From Halorubrum sp. 2020YC2 (GTDB lineage: Archaea; Halobacteriota; Halobacteria; Halobacteriales; Haloferacaceae): DNA of 64,000 nucleotides. Of this stretch, positions 1 to 8,911 are shown one piece after another (positions within the stretch are counted from its first letter, which is position 1; each line of letters starts with the position of its first letter). The notes beneath the pieces were generated by a model. The model did not search any database and was not told the origin of the DNA. It worked only from the letters and a program-made list of their open reading frames with translations. The stretch lies in the NCBI RefSeq assembly GCF_018623055.1, contig NZ_CP076019.1:2356001-2420000 (forward strand). The letters are read 5' to 3'. The position numbers and the translations under genes are program-made.

Positions 1-51
1 CCGGCGTCGTGACCGACCGATTCTTGACCGCGCGGCCCCGACGCAACGGTA

Positions 52-1101
52 ATGCAGGGACCGCTGTGGACGGACACGCACGCGCCCGACCTCGACGAGA
101 TCCGGCAGGACGAGGCCCGCGACCGCCTGCGCCGGGCCGTCGACGAGCCGATGAACCTCGTCGTCCAGGGGCCGCCCGGGGTCGGGAAGACGGCGGCGGC
201 GCGGGCGCTCGCGGACGCGTCGCACGCCGACCCGGACGCCGACCTGATCGAGATCAACGTGGCCGACTTCTTCGGCCGGACGAAAAAGGAGATCCGGACG
301 GACCCGCGGTTCGAGGGGTTCCTCGAAGGGCGGAGCAGTATGGCGAAACGCGACATGATAAACCGCGTGCTGAAGGAGTCCGCGTCGTACGCGCCGATGT
401 CCGGCGAGTACAAGACGGTCCTGTTGGACAACGCGGAGGCGATCCGCGAGGACTTCCAGCAGGCGCTGCGCCGCGTGATGGAGAAGCACCACCGGACCAC
501 CCAGTTCGTGATCGCGACCCGCCAGCCCTCGAAGCTCATCGCCCCGATCCGGTCGCGCTGCTTCCCGGTCCGCGTGCGCTCCCCGACCACCGACGAGACG
601 ATCGACGTCCTCGAAACGATCTGCGACCGCGAGGGCGTCGAGTACGACGGCGACGGGCTGGAGTTCGTCGCCAGCGCGGCCGGCGGCGACCTCCGCGAGG
701 CGGTGCTCTCGGCGCAGGCGACCGCGGTCGAGGGCGACGAGGTCACCATGTCGACCGCCTACGAGACGCTGGGCGACGTGGGCGACGACGACGCGCTCCG
801 CGAGGCGCTCGCCAGCGCCCGCGACGGCGACCTGAAGGGCGCGCGCTCGACGCTCGACGACCTCCTCGACGAGGGGTACGACGGGCAGGAACTGCTCCGC
901 GAGACCCTCCGGGTCGCGCGCGCCGGCTCCGAGTACGGCGGCGACGACCTCGCGCGGCTCCACGCGCTCGCGGGCGAGGCCGACCTCGACCTCTCGGACG
1001 GGTTAGACGACACGACCCACCTCGTCCACCTGCTCGCGGCGTGGGCGGCCGGGCGAACCGAACTCTCGCCCGCGCTGCGGGACGCGGAGGTGGCGCCGTG
1101 A
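52..1101 (+). CDS. rfcC: Replication factor C small-subunit-like clamp loader ATPase (AAA+)
   Basis: The protein is a 349-aa AAA+ ATPase of the replication factor C small-subunit family, which helps load the PCNA sliding clamp at primer-template junctions. Walker A GPPGVGKT is at residues 40-47, the Walker B region LLDNAEA at 124-130 and the RFC-specific SRC motif at 168-170, where S and R act as sensor and arginine finger in the family. Walker B reads DNAE where most RFC subunits have DEAD/DEAE; I recall this variant from the second small subunit (RfcC) of haloarchaea, so it is probably a subunit-specific feature. The start ATG at 52 leaves no room for a longer N-terminus. Its stop overlaps the GTG start of the decarboxylase gene by four bases, so the two are probably co-transcribed. 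The subunit name is inferred; the family is clear. Confidence 0.88.
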   Translation: MQGPLWTDTHAPDLDEIRQDEARDRLRRAVDEPMNLVVQGPPGVGKTAAARALADASHADPDADLIEINVADFFGRTKKEIRTDPRFEGFLEGRSSMAKRDMINRVLKESASYAPMSGEYKTVLLDNAEAIREDFQQALRRVMEKHHRTTQFVIATRQPSKLIAPIRSRCFPVRVRSPTTDETIDVLETICDREGVEYDGDGLEFVASAAGGDLREAVLSAQATAVEGDEVTMSTAYETLGDVGDDDALREALASARDGDLKGARSTLDDLLDEGYDGQELLRETLRVARAGSEYGGDDLARLHALAGEADLDLSDGLDDTTHLVHLLAAWAAGRTELSPALRDAEVAP

Positions 1102-1739
1102 GTCGTGCGCCGCCGCTCTCCCGGCTCCTCCCGTTTCCGGTCGTCGACGCCGCGTGGGACCTCGCGCTCGTCCCGGCGCTCGCGGGCGCCGTCGCGCTGC
1201 CCCTCGTCCCGCCCCTCGGGGCCGCGCTCGTCGCGCTCGCCGTCGGCGTCCTCTGGTTCCACCGCGACCCCGAGCGCGACCCGCCGGCGGACGAGGAAAC
1301 GGTGCTCTCCCCGGCCGACGGAACGGTCTCGGTGGTGCGCGAGGAGGGCTCCCGGCTCCGGGTCGGCGTGTTCATGAACGTCACCGACGTCCACGTCAAC
1401 CGCGCGCCGCTCGCGGGCGAGGTCCGCGAGGTCCGCCACCGCCCCGGCGCGAACCGCCCGGCGTTCGACAAGGAGTCGGACCGCAACGAGCAGGTCGCGA
1501 TCGACTTCGGTGACTACGAACTGCTCGTCATCGCGGGCTGGTTCGCCCGGCGGATCCACCCGTCTGTCGAGCGCGGCGACCGGGTCGAGCGCGGCGACCG
1601 CGTCGGCCACGTCTCGTTCGGCTCGCGCGCGGACGTGGTGCTGCCTGCGGACGTGGGTCGCGAGGACCTGCTCGTCACGGAGGGTGACAGCGTGCGCGCG
1701 GGCGAGACGATCGTCGCGGAGCGGCCGGACGCGACGTAG
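1098..1739 (+). CDS. asd: Phosphatidylserine/archaetidylserine decarboxylase proenzyme
   Basis: A 213-aa pyruvoyl-dependent decarboxylase that would convert archaetidylserine to archaetidylethanolamine at the membrane. A hydrophobic N-terminal stretch spans about residues 21-53. SPADG is at 71-75 and the conserved DVHVNRAP block at 97-104. The GSR motif near the C-terminus places the self-cleavage serine at residue 176, which would become the pyruvoyl group of the small alpha chain. The length fits the short archaeal form of the family. I chose the GTG at 1098 because the hydrophobic segment begins soon after it and it overlaps the stop of the preceding rfc gene as GTGA. An in-frame upstream extension exists but is only a shadow of the rfc gene. 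The substrate is inferred from the ether lipids of haloarchaea. Confidence 0.88.
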   Translation: MSRAPPLSRLLPFPVVDAAWDLALVPALAGAVALPLVPPLGAALVALAVGVLWFHRDPERDPPADEETVLSPADGTVSVVREEGSRLRVGVFMNVTDVHVNRAPLAGEVREVRHRPGANRPAFDKESDRNEQVAIDFGDYELLVIAGWFARRIHPSVERGDRVERGDRVGHVSFGSRADVVLPADVGREDLLVTEGDSVRAGETIVAERPDAT

Positions 1740-1855
1740 GGCCTCGGAGCGGCGCGGGGTCCCGGAGCGACGTCGCGTCCCGGACGCCGACCCGCGCTGG
1801 CGACGCCAGAGTTCGGGCATACGCTTTTGTTTCACGGCGGTGACCAGTCCCGTGT

Positions 1856-2506
1856 ATGCCGGAAGAAACCATCCACGAGGCGAAGCGGCCCCGGACCCGA
1901 CAGGGACTGGCCACGTACCTCCGCCGGATCGCCCGCGCGCTGGGACGGGGCGAGCCGGTCCCGGTCGACGAGGCCGGAACGGTGACGGTCGACGCCGCCG
2001 CGACCGGCGACGTCGAGGTCGAACTCGAACGCGGCGACGGTACGGTCCACTTCGAGATCGAGATGGAGTGGCCCGACGAGGAGGCCGCCGTCGACGCGGC
2101 GGCGGCCGCGAGCAAGGCGGCGTTCGAGCTGTACGCCGACAGCGCCGACGACTACCGCTGGCGGCTCCGCCACGACAACGGGAACATCATCGCGGACGGC
2201 GGCGAGGGGTACGCCGACAAGCGCGACGCGAAGTCGGGGATCGAGAGCGTCCAGCGGAACGCGCCGGGCGCACACGTGATCGACGTCTCCCGAGACGAGG
2301 AGGCGCCCGGCGAGGGCGGCAGCGACGCGACCTTCGAGCTGTTCCGCGACAGCGCGGAGCAGTACCGCTGGCGGCTCCGCCACGACAACGGCAACGTCAT
2401 CGCCGACGGCGGACAGGGGTACGCCTCGAAGCAGAAGGCGAAACAGGGGCTCCGAAGCGTCAAGTCCAACGCGCCCGGCGCGGCCGTCGAGGAGACGGAC
2501 GAGTAG
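1856..2506 (+). CDS. Tandem DUF1508 (YegP-like) protein, HVO_2922 type
   Basis: A 216-aa protein with three parts. Residues 1-85 form a charged region containing alternating hydrophobic strands (HFEIEMEW at 65-72), resembling the amphi-Trp type domain found in haloarchaea. Residues 89-143 and 159-212 are two DUF1508 (YegP) repeats, each with the signature YRWRLRHDNGN followed by IADGG and a lysine-rich helix. The two repeats are nearly identical over their central strands, also at the DNA level, which points to internal duplication. DUF1508 domains form a small beta-beta-beta-alpha fold of unknown biochemical role. Start ATG at 1856; a possible TATA-like cttttgttt lies about 25 bases upstream. 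It is separated from neighbours by over 100 bases on each side and is probably a single-gene unit. Confidence 0.85.
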   Translation: MPEETIHEAKRPRTRQGLATYLRRIARALGRGEPVPVDEAGTVTVDAAATGDVEVELERGDGTVHFEIEMEWPDEEAAVDAAAAASKAAFELYADSADDYRWRLRHDNGNIIADGGEGYADKRDAKSGIESVQRNAPGAHVIDVSRDEEAPGEGGSDATFELFRDSAEQYRWRLRHDNGNVIADGGQGYASKQKAKQGLRSVKSNAPGAAVEETDE

Positions 2507-2613
2507 CCGTCGGCAGCCGTCCCCCTCTCGCGGCGGCCGCCCCCCTCTCGCGGCGGCCGCCCCAACCGCGGACCGCACCGCTTATTCGCCGGCCCTCACT
2601 ACCTCGGGCCGAC

Positions 2614-3789
2614 ATGGACGCGCTCGACGCCAAGTACCCGTTCTTCGCGAGCGCCCGCGAGGCGGTCGCGGGGGCCGCGGTGTCGCTGCCGGAGCTCGTC
2701 GCGGCCGACGCCCCGGCCGTTGAGCGCGCACGCGAGCGCGTCGAGCGCGCCCTCCTCGAAGGGACGGTCGCCTCCGAGAGCGGCGCGTTCCCCGGCGAGT
2801 CGGCGTACGACGCGCAGGCCGAACTGCTCTCGTACCCCATCGCACGGATCCTCATCTCGCTGCTCGACTCCGACCCCGCCATCGAGAAGTACGCCGCCGC
2901 GGAGGCGGCGACCGCCATGGAGCGGGTCCGCCGCGACCTCGACGCCGACGACGAGCTGCGGTCGGTGTCGTCCGCGACGGTCGCGCTCGACGACCTCCTC
3001 GCGGAGTTCGACCTCGCGGCCGCCGTGCGCCCCGACCCGACCTCCCCGGCCGGGGTCCGCGGCGGCGCGGCGGGCGGCGCGACCGCGGCAACCGGGAGCG
3101 GCGCCGGCCGAGATCCGGACCGCTACCGGATCGACGTCGGTCCCTACCTCCGGCTTACCTCGCCCGAGTGGGGCGACTCGTGGCGGCTCGTCAACCGCGC
3201 GCTCGCAGACGGCGCGGTCCGCGTCTCCCGCGACGAGCTGCTCGCGGCGCTGGAGGCCGCCGTGGAGGAGCGGGTCGCGGAGGGGTTACCCTTCGAGCTG
3301 GCGGCCGACGAGGGGATCGCGGAGGCGCTGGAGTCGCGCGTCGCTGACCTCCGGCGGCTGCTCTCCGAGCGCACGTACGCGGAGCCGCCGGACGTCGTCG
3401 CGCCCGCGCTGTTCCCACCGTGTATGACGAACCTGATCGAGAAGGCCGAGCGCGACGCCGCGCTCTCCGCGGCCGAGTCGTTCGCGCTGATGGCGTTCCT
3501 CGTCGGCATCGGGATGACCCCCGACGAGGTCGTCGCGTTCTGCGCGGACACGAGCCTCGACGCCGAGGGGATCCGCTACCAGACCGAGTACCTAACCGAC
3601 GAGCGGGGCACCCAGTACCCGCCGCCGACCTGCGAGACGCTCGCGAACTACGGGATCTGTCACAACGAGGACGACCACATGCGGGTCGCGGCCGACCCGC
3701 TCTCGTACTACGAGAAGCGGGTAGCCGCCGCCGACGAGGTGACCGACTGGCGGAGCGGTCGGGAGACGGACGAGCCGAGCGAGGCGTGA
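2614..3789 (+). CDS. priL: DNA primase large subunit PriL
   Basis: The 391-aa large (regulatory) subunit of archaeal/eukaryotic-type primase, which works with PriS to make RNA primers. The four cysteines that hold the family's 4Fe-4S cluster are present: C270 in FPPCMTNL, C310 in VAFCADT, C340 in PPPTCETL and C349 in GICHNEDD, in the usual C-terminal helical domain. The N-terminal half is a helical domain with an alanine/glycine-rich linker at about 143-166, which is expected in haloarchaea. The ATG at 2614 was chosen because MDALDAKYPFF matches the family N-terminus and the sequence upstream in the same frame is proline/arginine-rich shadow. The catalytic PriS gene is not in this window. Confidence 0.93.
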   Translation: MDALDAKYPFFASAREAVAGAAVSLPELVAADAPAVERARERVERALLEGTVASESGAFPGESAYDAQAELLSYPIARILISLLDSDPAIEKYAAAEAATAMERVRRDLDADDELRSVSSATVALDDLLAEFDLAAAVRPDPTSPAGVRGGAAGGATAATGSGAGRDPDRYRIDVGPYLRLTSPEWGDSWRLVNRALADGAVRVSRDELLAALEAAVEERVAEGLPFELAADEGIAEALESRVADLRRLLSERTYAEPPDVVAPALFPPCMTNLIEKAERDAALSAAESFALMAFLVGIGMTPDEVVAFCADTSLDAEGIRYQTEYLTDERGTQYPPPTCETLANYGICHNEDDHMRVAADPLSYYEKRVAAADEVTDWRSGRETDEPSEA

Positions 3790-3845
3790 CCTCGGCGCGC
3801 CGGCTCGGAAAACGGTACAGAAGAGCGAACGACGGTTCCGCGGGT

Positions 3846-4061
3846 CTACGACTCGTCGCCCGCGCGCATCAGGTACGTTCCGACGCCGGCCATCAGGAGG
3901 ACGAACCCGGACAGCAGCGCGATGAGCGCCATCGCTCCCGCCTCCGGGAGGACGGTCGATCCGCCGAACGTGACCCCGATGCCGACCAGCCCGACGATGA
4001 ACACCGCGGCCGCCGCCAGCGAGACCGTGATCTGCCGACGGAACTCCGCGTCGATTTCCAT
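3846..4061 (-). CDS. Small two-helix membrane protein of unknown function
   Basis: A 71-aa protein with a charged N-terminus (MEIDAEFRRQ) and two predicted membrane helices at about residues 12-32 and 41-66, joined by a short loop, then a short charged tail. I do not recognise a characterised family. Similar short two-helix proteins are common in haloarchaea. It stands between priL (convergent) and the minus-strand zinc-ribbon gene. The ATG at 4061 gives a compact protein and has no competing upstream start. Confidence 0.65.
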   Translation of the reverse strand: MEIDAEFRRQITVSLAAAAVFIVGLVGIGVTFGGSTVLPEAGAMALIALLSGFVLLMAGVGTYLMRAGDES

Positions 4062-4171
4062 GTTCGCGGCTTCCAGTCGCCGCTAAAAAAGGACTTCGAT
4101 GGACGCCCCGGCGTCGCCACCCGGTCCGAGCGCTGCCCCGCGGGGCGGTCCGCAGGGCGACGCCCGCCCGC

Positions 4172-4363
4172 TCACTTCGCTAGGTGCGTGATGTCTCGCC
4201 GCAGGGTGTACCCGCGCGGGACGCCGACGATTTCGAGACAGTCGTCGCACAGCACCCGTTCGTAGTCGCGGTTGGTTTCCTTCTCCAACAGGGAGACGTC
4301 CGCGAGCGGGAACACCGACTCGCACCGGTCGCACTCCGCCTTGTCGCCGTCGACGATCTTCAT
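4172..4363 (-). CDS. Small CxxC zinc-ribbon protein
   Basis: A 63-aa protein with two CxxC pairs, C11/C14 and C39/C42, spaced as in a zinc ribbon. Between them is a charged stretch, and after them a short basic tail ending DITHLAK. It probably binds one zinc ion; whether it contacts RNA, DNA or protein cannot be seen. It is on the same strand as the rpl1-rpl10-rpl12 genes, 127 bases downstream of rpl12, but has its own TATA element about 27 bases before the ATG, so it is probably transcribed separately as a leaderless mRNA. The ATG at 4363 is the only reasonable start. Confidence 0.75.
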   Translation of the reverse strand: MKIVDGDKAECDRCESVFPLADVSLLEKETNRDYERVLCDDCLEIVGVPRGYTLRRDITHLAK

Positions 4364-4383
4364 CGATTCCCCGTTTTCGAGAT

Positions 4384-4397
4384 CGATATATAAACTC
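4384..4397 (-). promoter_or_regulatory. TATA box for the zinc-ribbon gene
   Basis: The AT-rich island reads gtttatatatc on the minus strand. Its centre is about 27 bases upstream of the ATG at 4363, the spacing of an archaeal TATA box to the transcription start, so the mRNA should start at or very near the start codon. Confidence 0.55.
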
Positions 4398-4490
4398 GCG
4401 GACGGCGTTATCACTCCGGATAGCGGGTCGGATAAAAATCGGTGGTCGGGAGTCGCTCGACGCGGTCGGAAGGTCGGCGGTCGTCCGGCG

Positions 4491-4835
4491 TCAGCCGAAG
4501 AGCTCGCCGAGGCCCTCGCCGCCGTCGCCCTCGTCCTCGTCGTCGTCGTCCGCCTCGTCGGCGGCGTCGGCCTCGTCGGCCTCGTCGTCGTCGTCCGCCT
4601 CGTCGGCGGACGCGTCCGCGTCCGCGGAGCCGCCCGAGGCGGCGCCCGCGGCGGGGGCCGCGGCGGCCGTCTCGATGGCCTCCTCGATGTCGACGTCCTC
4701 CAGCGCGGCGACGAGCGCCTTGACGCGGGACTCCTCGACATCGACGCCGGCGGCTTCGAGTACGCCGGTGACGTTGTCTTCGTTGATCTCTTCGCCAGTC
4801 TCGTTCAGGATGAGCGCAGCGTAAACGTATTCCAT
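4491..4835 (-). CDS. rpl12: Ribosomal protein P1/L12 (stalk protein)
   Basis: A 114-aa acidic stalk protein of the archaeal P1 (aL12) family. Residues 1-60 form the helical dimerisation domain ([14 protein letters not shown] onward), followed by an alanine/glycine hinge at about 58-70 and an aspartate/glutamate-rich stretch. The C-terminal GLGELFG is the factor-binding tail that recruits elongation factors and shares its pattern with the end of L10. Several L12 dimers bind the helical spine of L10 encoded just upstream. It is the last gene of the L1-L10-L12 operon, 16 bases after the rpl10 stop codon. Confidence 0.95.
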   Translation of the reverse strand: MEYVYAALILNETGEEINEDNVTGVLEAAGVDVEESRVKALVAALEDVDIEEAIETAAAAPAAGAASGGSADADASADEADDDDEADEADAADEADDDDEDEGDGGEGLGELFG

Positions 4836-4851
4836 TGGTGTGTACCTCGTG

Positions 4852-5901
4852 TTATCCGAACATCGCGCCGAGTCCGTCGCCGCCGTCGCCGCCGTCGTCG
4901 TCGTCGTCGGCGTCGTCAGCGTCGTCGGTCTCCTCGGCGTCTTCCGTGTCTTCGTCCGCCTGTTCCTCCTCGGCGTCGTCGTCGGCCGCCGGCTCAGTCG
5001 CCGGCGCGGCCTCGACGCCCTGAAGCTCCTCGGGGAGCGCCTCCTCGTCGTCGATCTGCGACGCGAGCGCGCGCAACTGGGCGTCGGCCTTCCCGATCAG
5101 GTCGGGCACGACGTCCGGGCTCTCGATCTCCGCGAACAGGCCGACGGACTTCGCCTCGCCGGACGCCTTCGCGAGAAGGGTGCCGGCGGTGGCGGCCGTC
5201 GGGTACGCGGCGTTGACGGAGAGGTTGCGCGCGGCGGCCGCGGCGGACTGGACGTCCGCGCGGTACTCGTCGACGTCGATTTCGAGCTCGTCCGGCTCGA
5301 AGAGGACGCCCTCGGAGTAGACGGCGCGCAGGTCGAGTCCGACCTCTTTCGGCTCGATGCCGAGCTCGACGAGGACGTTCGCGAGGTCGTCGTCGACGAC
5401 CTCGCCCTCCTCCAGCACGGTCGAGTCCTCGGTCACCTTGATCGAGCCGTCCTGAATGCGGGCGGCCGCGCCCACGGTCTGGAGCTCACCGACGAACGGT
5501 CCCGGGTCGACGCCGGTGTCGCCCTCGGGGATCACGATGTCGTTGGGGGCCACCTCGCCCGCGTTGATCGGGGCGGGGGTCTTCGAGGCTTCGAGCTGCT
5601 TGAAGAGGCCGAACGGGTTGTCGTTGGTGCCGACGAGCGCCACCTGACCGCTGACGTACTCGGTCAGCGCCTCGACGCCGTCGTCGACCTCCTCGAGCGC
5701 CCGGTTCGTGAGCGTGTTGCGGCTCATGCGGACGGCCGCCGAGCCGTGAAGCTCCCGGCGCATGGCCTGGAGCTGCCGGCTGGGGATGCCGGCCACGCCG
5801 ACGATCCCGACGGACTGGTAGGAGTCGATGAACTCGACGAGCTCAGCGACCTCCTCGCGTTTCCACTCGGGGATCGTCTCGGTCTTGCGGGCCGAGCTCA
5901 T
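4852..5901 (-). CDS. rpl10: Ribosomal protein P0/L10 (stalk base)
   Basis: A 349-aa archaeal L10 (P0). The N-terminal domain binds 23S rRNA at the stalk base ([13 protein letters not shown] near the start, then GIPSRQLQ), an insertion domain follows, then helices that bind L12 dimers at about 220-290. An alanine/acidic linker leads to the C-terminal DGLGAMFG, matching the factor-binding tail of L12. Its ATG overlaps the rpl1 stop as ATGA, so the two are translationally coupled. Confidence 0.95.
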   Translation of the reverse strand: MSSARKTETIPEWKREEVAELVEFIDSYQSVGIVGVAGIPSRQLQAMRRELHGSAAVRMSRNTLTNRALEEVDDGVEALTEYVSGQVALVGTNDNPFGLFKQLEASKTPAPINAGEVAPNDIVIPEGDTGVDPGPFVGELQTVGAAARIQDGSIKVTEDSTVLEEGEVVDDDLANVLVELGIEPKEVGLDLRAVYSEGVLFEPDELEIDVDEYRADVQSAAAAARNLSVNAAYPTAATAGTLLAKASGEAKSVGLFAEIESPDVVPDLIGKADAQLRALASQIDDEEALPEELQGVEAAPATEPAADDDAEEEQADEDTEDAEETDDADDADDDDDGGDGGDGLGAMFG

Positions 5902-6536
5902 ACGGGCACCTCCTTCGCGGGACCCATCGTGGTCTTCACGTAGATCCCGTCGATGTTGAGCGGGCCCTTCTCGAGGTCTGCTTCGAGTCGCCGGATGATG
6001 ACGTCGATGTTGTCCGAAATCGCGTCGGCGCCCATGTCCTCGGCGCCGACGCGGGTGTGGAACGTGCGCCGGTCGCGCGACCGGAGCTGCACCGTGTTCT
6101 TCATCCGGTTGACTGTGTCGACGATGTCGTCGTCCGGCTGCAGTGGGGTAGGCATCTTCCCGCGCGGACCGAGGACGGTACCGAGGTACCGACCGATGTC
6201 CTGCATCAGGTTGGCCTCCGCGACGAAGAAGTCGGTATCGTCGGCCAGGTCCTTTGCGCGGTCGTCGTCGTCTCCTAAGTCTTCGAGGTCGTCGCTGTCG
6301 AGCACTTCGTCAGCGACCTCCTCTGCGCGGACGGCGGTTTCGCCCTCCGCGAAGACGACGATCTGTGTCTCCTGCCCCGTTCCAGCCGGCAGCACGACGG
6401 ACTCGTCGATACGGTTCGACGGATCGTTGAGGTCGAGGTCTCGCAGATTGATCGCGATGTCCACGGTCTCGCGGAAGTTCCGCTCGGGCGCATCGTCGAG
6501 TGCGAGGGTTACGGCCTCTTGTATTGTGTCTGCCAT
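5898..6536 (-). CDS. rpl1: Ribosomal protein L1
   Basis: A 212-aa archaeal L1 protein, the rRNA-binding component of the L1 protuberance and, in archaea, a translational repressor of its own mRNA. Family landmarks include AVNLRD-like INLRDLDL, the central [11 protein letters not shown] block and the C-terminal [12 protein letters not shown]. The ATG at 6536 is preceded by a strong ribosome-binding site (GGAGGT, six bases before the ATG), unlike many leaderless genes around it. L11, which precedes L1 in some archaea, is not in this window. Confidence 0.95.
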   Translation of the reverse strand: MADTIQEAVTLALDDAPERNFRETVDIAINLRDLDLNDPSNRIDESVVLPAGTGQETQIVVFAEGETAVRAEEVADEVLDSDDLEDLGDDDDRAKDLADDTDFFVAEANLMQDIGRYLGTVLGPRGKMPTPLQPDDDIVDTVNRMKNTVQLRSRDRRTFHTRVGAEDMGADAISDNIDVIIRRLEADLEKGPLNIDGIYVKTTMGPAKEVPV

Positions 6537-6540
6537 TTTC

Positions 6541-6625
6541 ACCTCCGTAGTACGCAGGTCGCTCCTACGGGTCAGTGAAACAGGCGAAGCCTGTCTCATC
6601 GGAAAGTGGTTCATCGGAGGTTTAA
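6541..6625 (-). promoter_or_regulatory. Structured leader of the L1-L10-L12 mRNA (probable L1 feedback site)
   Basis: In mRNA sense the leader holds two perfect hairpins. The first is ACAGGC-TTC-GCCTGT at 6580-6594. The second pairs CCGTAG (6570-6565) with CTACGG (6550-6545), and its 3' arm runs into the GGAGGT ribosome-binding site at 6546-6541. A TATA-like TTTTAAA sits near 6620. In other archaea L1 represses its own operon by binding a leader structure that mimics its 23S rRNA site; this leader is in the right place and partly masks the ribosome-binding site. The hairpins are seen; the L1 binding is inferred. Confidence 0.6.
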
Positions 6626-6823
6626 AAGCGTCGAACCGCCGGTCGGCGTGTGAACCGGAGCCAGGGCCGCTCCGCGGCGGTCGCGCGGTCGAGTTGATGC
6701 CATCGTTCGACGCAGTTCGACCCCGGCCGGATTCGACGGGCGTCGAACGCGGAAACGTCGGATAGGGGAACCCTTTTGACGGCGCTTGCCGACCCACGAG
6801 GTAATGACGCAGGGTGGTCCGCC

Positions 6824-8374
6824 GTGACGATGGACGACCGCATCGAAGACCTCCGGGAGCGCCGCGAGCGCGCGGCGAAGGGCGGCGGCGAAGACCGGAT
6901 CCAGTCGCAACACGACAAGGGGAAGATGACCGCTCGCGAGCGGATCGACTACTTCCTCGACGACGGCACCTTCCACGAGTTCGACCGGTTCCGCACCCAC
7001 CGCAACCACACCTTCGGGATGGAGGAGAAACAGATCCCGGGCGACGGCGTGGTGACCGGCTACGGCGAGGTGAACGGCCGGAAGACGTTCGTGTTCGCGC
7101 ACGACTTCACCGTCTTCGGCGGGTCGCTGGGCGAGGTGTTCGCGGAGAAGGTGTGTAAGGTGATGGACAAGGCGATGGACGTGGGCGCGCCCGTCGTCGG
7201 CCTCAACGACTCCGCGGGCGCCCGCATTCAGGAGGGGGTCGCCTCGCTCGGCGGCTTCGCGGAGATATTCCGCCGCAACACGGAGGCCTCGGGCGTGATC
7301 CCCCAGATATCGGCCATCATGGGGCCGTGCGCCGGCGGCGCGGTGTACTCGCCCGCCATCACGGACTTCACGTTCATGGTGAAAGACACCTCGCATATGT
7401 TCATCACCGGACCGGACGTCATCGAGACGGTCACCGGCGAGGAGGTGAGCTTCGAGGAGCTGGGCGGCGCGGTCACCCACTCGTCGACCTCCGGCGTCGC
7501 GCACTTCGCGGAGGAGAGCGAGGAGGAGGCCCTCGACAACATCGCGCGGCTGCTCTCGTACCTCCCGGCGAACAACGTGGAGGACCCGCCCCGCGTCGAG
7601 CCGTGGGACGACCCGGAGCGCGCGGACGGCGAACTCGCGGAGATCGTCCCCGACGCCCCCCGGAAGCCGTACGACATGAAGGACGTGATCGGCAGCGTCA
7701 CGGACGAGGGCTCCTTCTTCGAGGTTCACGAGAACTTCGCGAAGAACGTCGTCGTCGGCTTCGCCCGGCTCGACGGGCACTCGGTCGGCGTCGTCGCGAA
7801 CAACCCCCGCGTGAACGCCGGCACGCTCGACATCGAGGCGAGCCAGAAGGGCGCGCGCTTCGTTCGCTTCTGTGACGCCTTTAACATCCCCATCGTCACC
7901 TTCGAGGACGTGCCCGGGTTCATGCCCGGCACCGACCAGGAGCACAACGGGATCATCCGCCACGGCGCGAAGCTGTTGTACGCCTTCTCGGAGGCGACCG
8001 TCCCCCTGCTCACCGTCATCACCCGGAAGGCGTACGGCGGGGCCTACTGCGTGATGTCGTCGAAGCACATCGGCGGCGACGTGAACTACGCGTGGCCGAC
8101 CGCCGAGATCGCGGTGATGGGACCGAAGGGCGCCGTCAACGTCCTCTACCGCGAGGAGCTGGCGGACGCGGACGACCCCGACGCGCGCCGACAGGAGCTC
8201 ATCGACGAGTACCGCGAGGAGTTCGCGAACCCCTACACCGCGGCCGACCGCGGCTTCGTCGACGACGTTATCGAGCCGACCGAGACGCGCGCGCGGCTCA
8301 TCGAGGACCTGAAGATGCTGAAGGGGAAGCGTTCGGACCAGCCCGCGAAGAAGCACGGCAACATCCCGATCTGA
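6824..8374 (+). CDS. pccB: Propionyl-CoA carboxylase carboxyltransferase subunit
   Basis: A 516-aa carboxyltransferase (beta) subunit that moves CO2 from carboxybiotin to propionyl-CoA, and perhaps acetyl-CoA. The N-terminal crotonase-fold domain has [12 protein letters not shown] from about residue 127 and the oxyanion block [11 protein letters not shown] near 166-176. The C-terminal domain has [17 protein letters not shown] near 361 and the AYGGAYCVM block. The family N-terminus [12 protein letters not shown] begins at the ATG at 6830; a GTG two codons earlier at 6824 would give the start VTMDDR, and I use it because related proteins often begin MTM. The gene overlaps pccX by one base, so both are made from one transcript. 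In haloarchaea this enzyme feeds the 3-hydroxypropionate/methylmalonyl route and PHBV synthesis. Confidence 0.93.
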   Translation: MTMDDRIEDLRERRERAAKGGGEDRIQSQHDKGKMTARERIDYFLDDGTFHEFDRFRTHRNHTFGMEEKQIPGDGVVTGYGEVNGRKTFVFAHDFTVFGGSLGEVFAEKVCKVMDKAMDVGAPVVGLNDSAGARIQEGVASLGGFAEIFRRNTEASGVIPQISAIMGPCAGGAVYSPAITDFTFMVKDTSHMFITGPDVIETVTGEEVSFEELGGAVTHSSTSGVAHFAEESEEEALDNIARLLSYLPANNVEDPPRVEPWDDPERADGELAEIVPDAPRKPYDMKDVIGSVTDEGSFFEVHENFAKNVVVGFARLDGHSVGVVANNPRVNAGTLDIEASQKGARFVRFCDAFNIPIVTFEDVPGFMPGTDQEHNGIIRHGAKLLYAFSEATVPLLTVITRKAYGGAYCVMSSKHIGGDVNYAWPTAEIAVMGPKGAVNVLYREELADADDPDARRQELIDEYREEFANPYTAADRGFVDDVIEPTETRARLIEDLKMLKGKRSDQPAKKHGNIPI

Positions 8375-8679
8375 TGGCGGCCGACGACGAATCGGCCCAC
8401 GGAGAACCCGCCGACGAAGCTCCCCCAGTCGCCGGCCTCTCGATCCCCGACGACGCCGGCGACGACGAGGCGGCCGCCATCGCCGCGGCGGTCGCGGCCC
8501 ACCTCCGGGACGGCGAACTCGCCGCCGCGGCCGCCGCGAGCGGCGCGGACGACGGCCGCGACGAGGACCGCTGGGGGCTCGCCGCCCGGATCGACCGGCT
8601 TCACCGCCGTCGGGTCCGCGTGCCCGCCGACGCGCCGGCGGACCCGTGGGCCGCGGCCGGTCGAAGCGACCGGTTCTGA
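8374..8679 (+). CDS. pccX: PccX-type small subunit of propionyl-CoA carboxylase
   Basis: A 101-aa alanine-rich protein whose ATG overlaps the pccB stop (TGATG). A predicted helix covers about residues 34-55 ([16 protein letters not shown]), and the C-terminus carries arginine-rich RIDRLHRRR followed by [14 protein letters not shown]. This matches the small third subunit PccX described from Haloferax mediterranei, which is required for carboxylase activity there; the gene order pccB-pccX supports it. Bacterial acyl-CoA carboxylases have a similar short epsilon subunit. The length, about 100 aa, is slightly above the roughly 84 aa I recall for the Haloferax protein because of an acidic N-terminal extension. 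Confidence 0.75.
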   Translation: MAADDESAHGEPADEAPPVAGLSIPDDAGDDEAAAIAAAVAAHLRDGELAAAAAASGADDGRDEDRWGLAARIDRLHRRRVRVPADAPADPWAAAGRSDRF

Positions 8680-8911
8680 GCCGTCGTCCCGCAGCGCTGA
8701 CTCTCTCGGCTCGGCTGACCCACCCGTGGCTGGCCGCGTAGTCGACACGTCGAACGGAGTCGCCGGACGTGGAGGCGTCCGGCCGCGTACATTCCCCCCG
8801 ACGGCGCGGCGTCGGACCGTCGCGCCGTCGACCCGGCCCTGCCTCAGGGCGCGTTCGATGATACGCCCGCTGACATATATACCTGTGGTAACGTCTCTCT
8901 CGGTCGGTCGC

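Noticed and set aside
1-51. End of an upstream gene at the window start
   Set aside because: A TGA at about 10-12 might end a preceding frame, but only a few codons are visible.
9-1097. Long plus-strand frame upstream of the decarboxylase start, in a different phase from rfcC
   Set aside because: It is arginine- and proline-rich shadow coding opposite the real clamp-loader frame; only the part from 1098 is a gene.
8680-8911. Gap after pccX containing an AT-rich catatatatac
   Set aside because: It could be a promoter relic, but there is no gene at the right distance and strand; nothing supportable was found.
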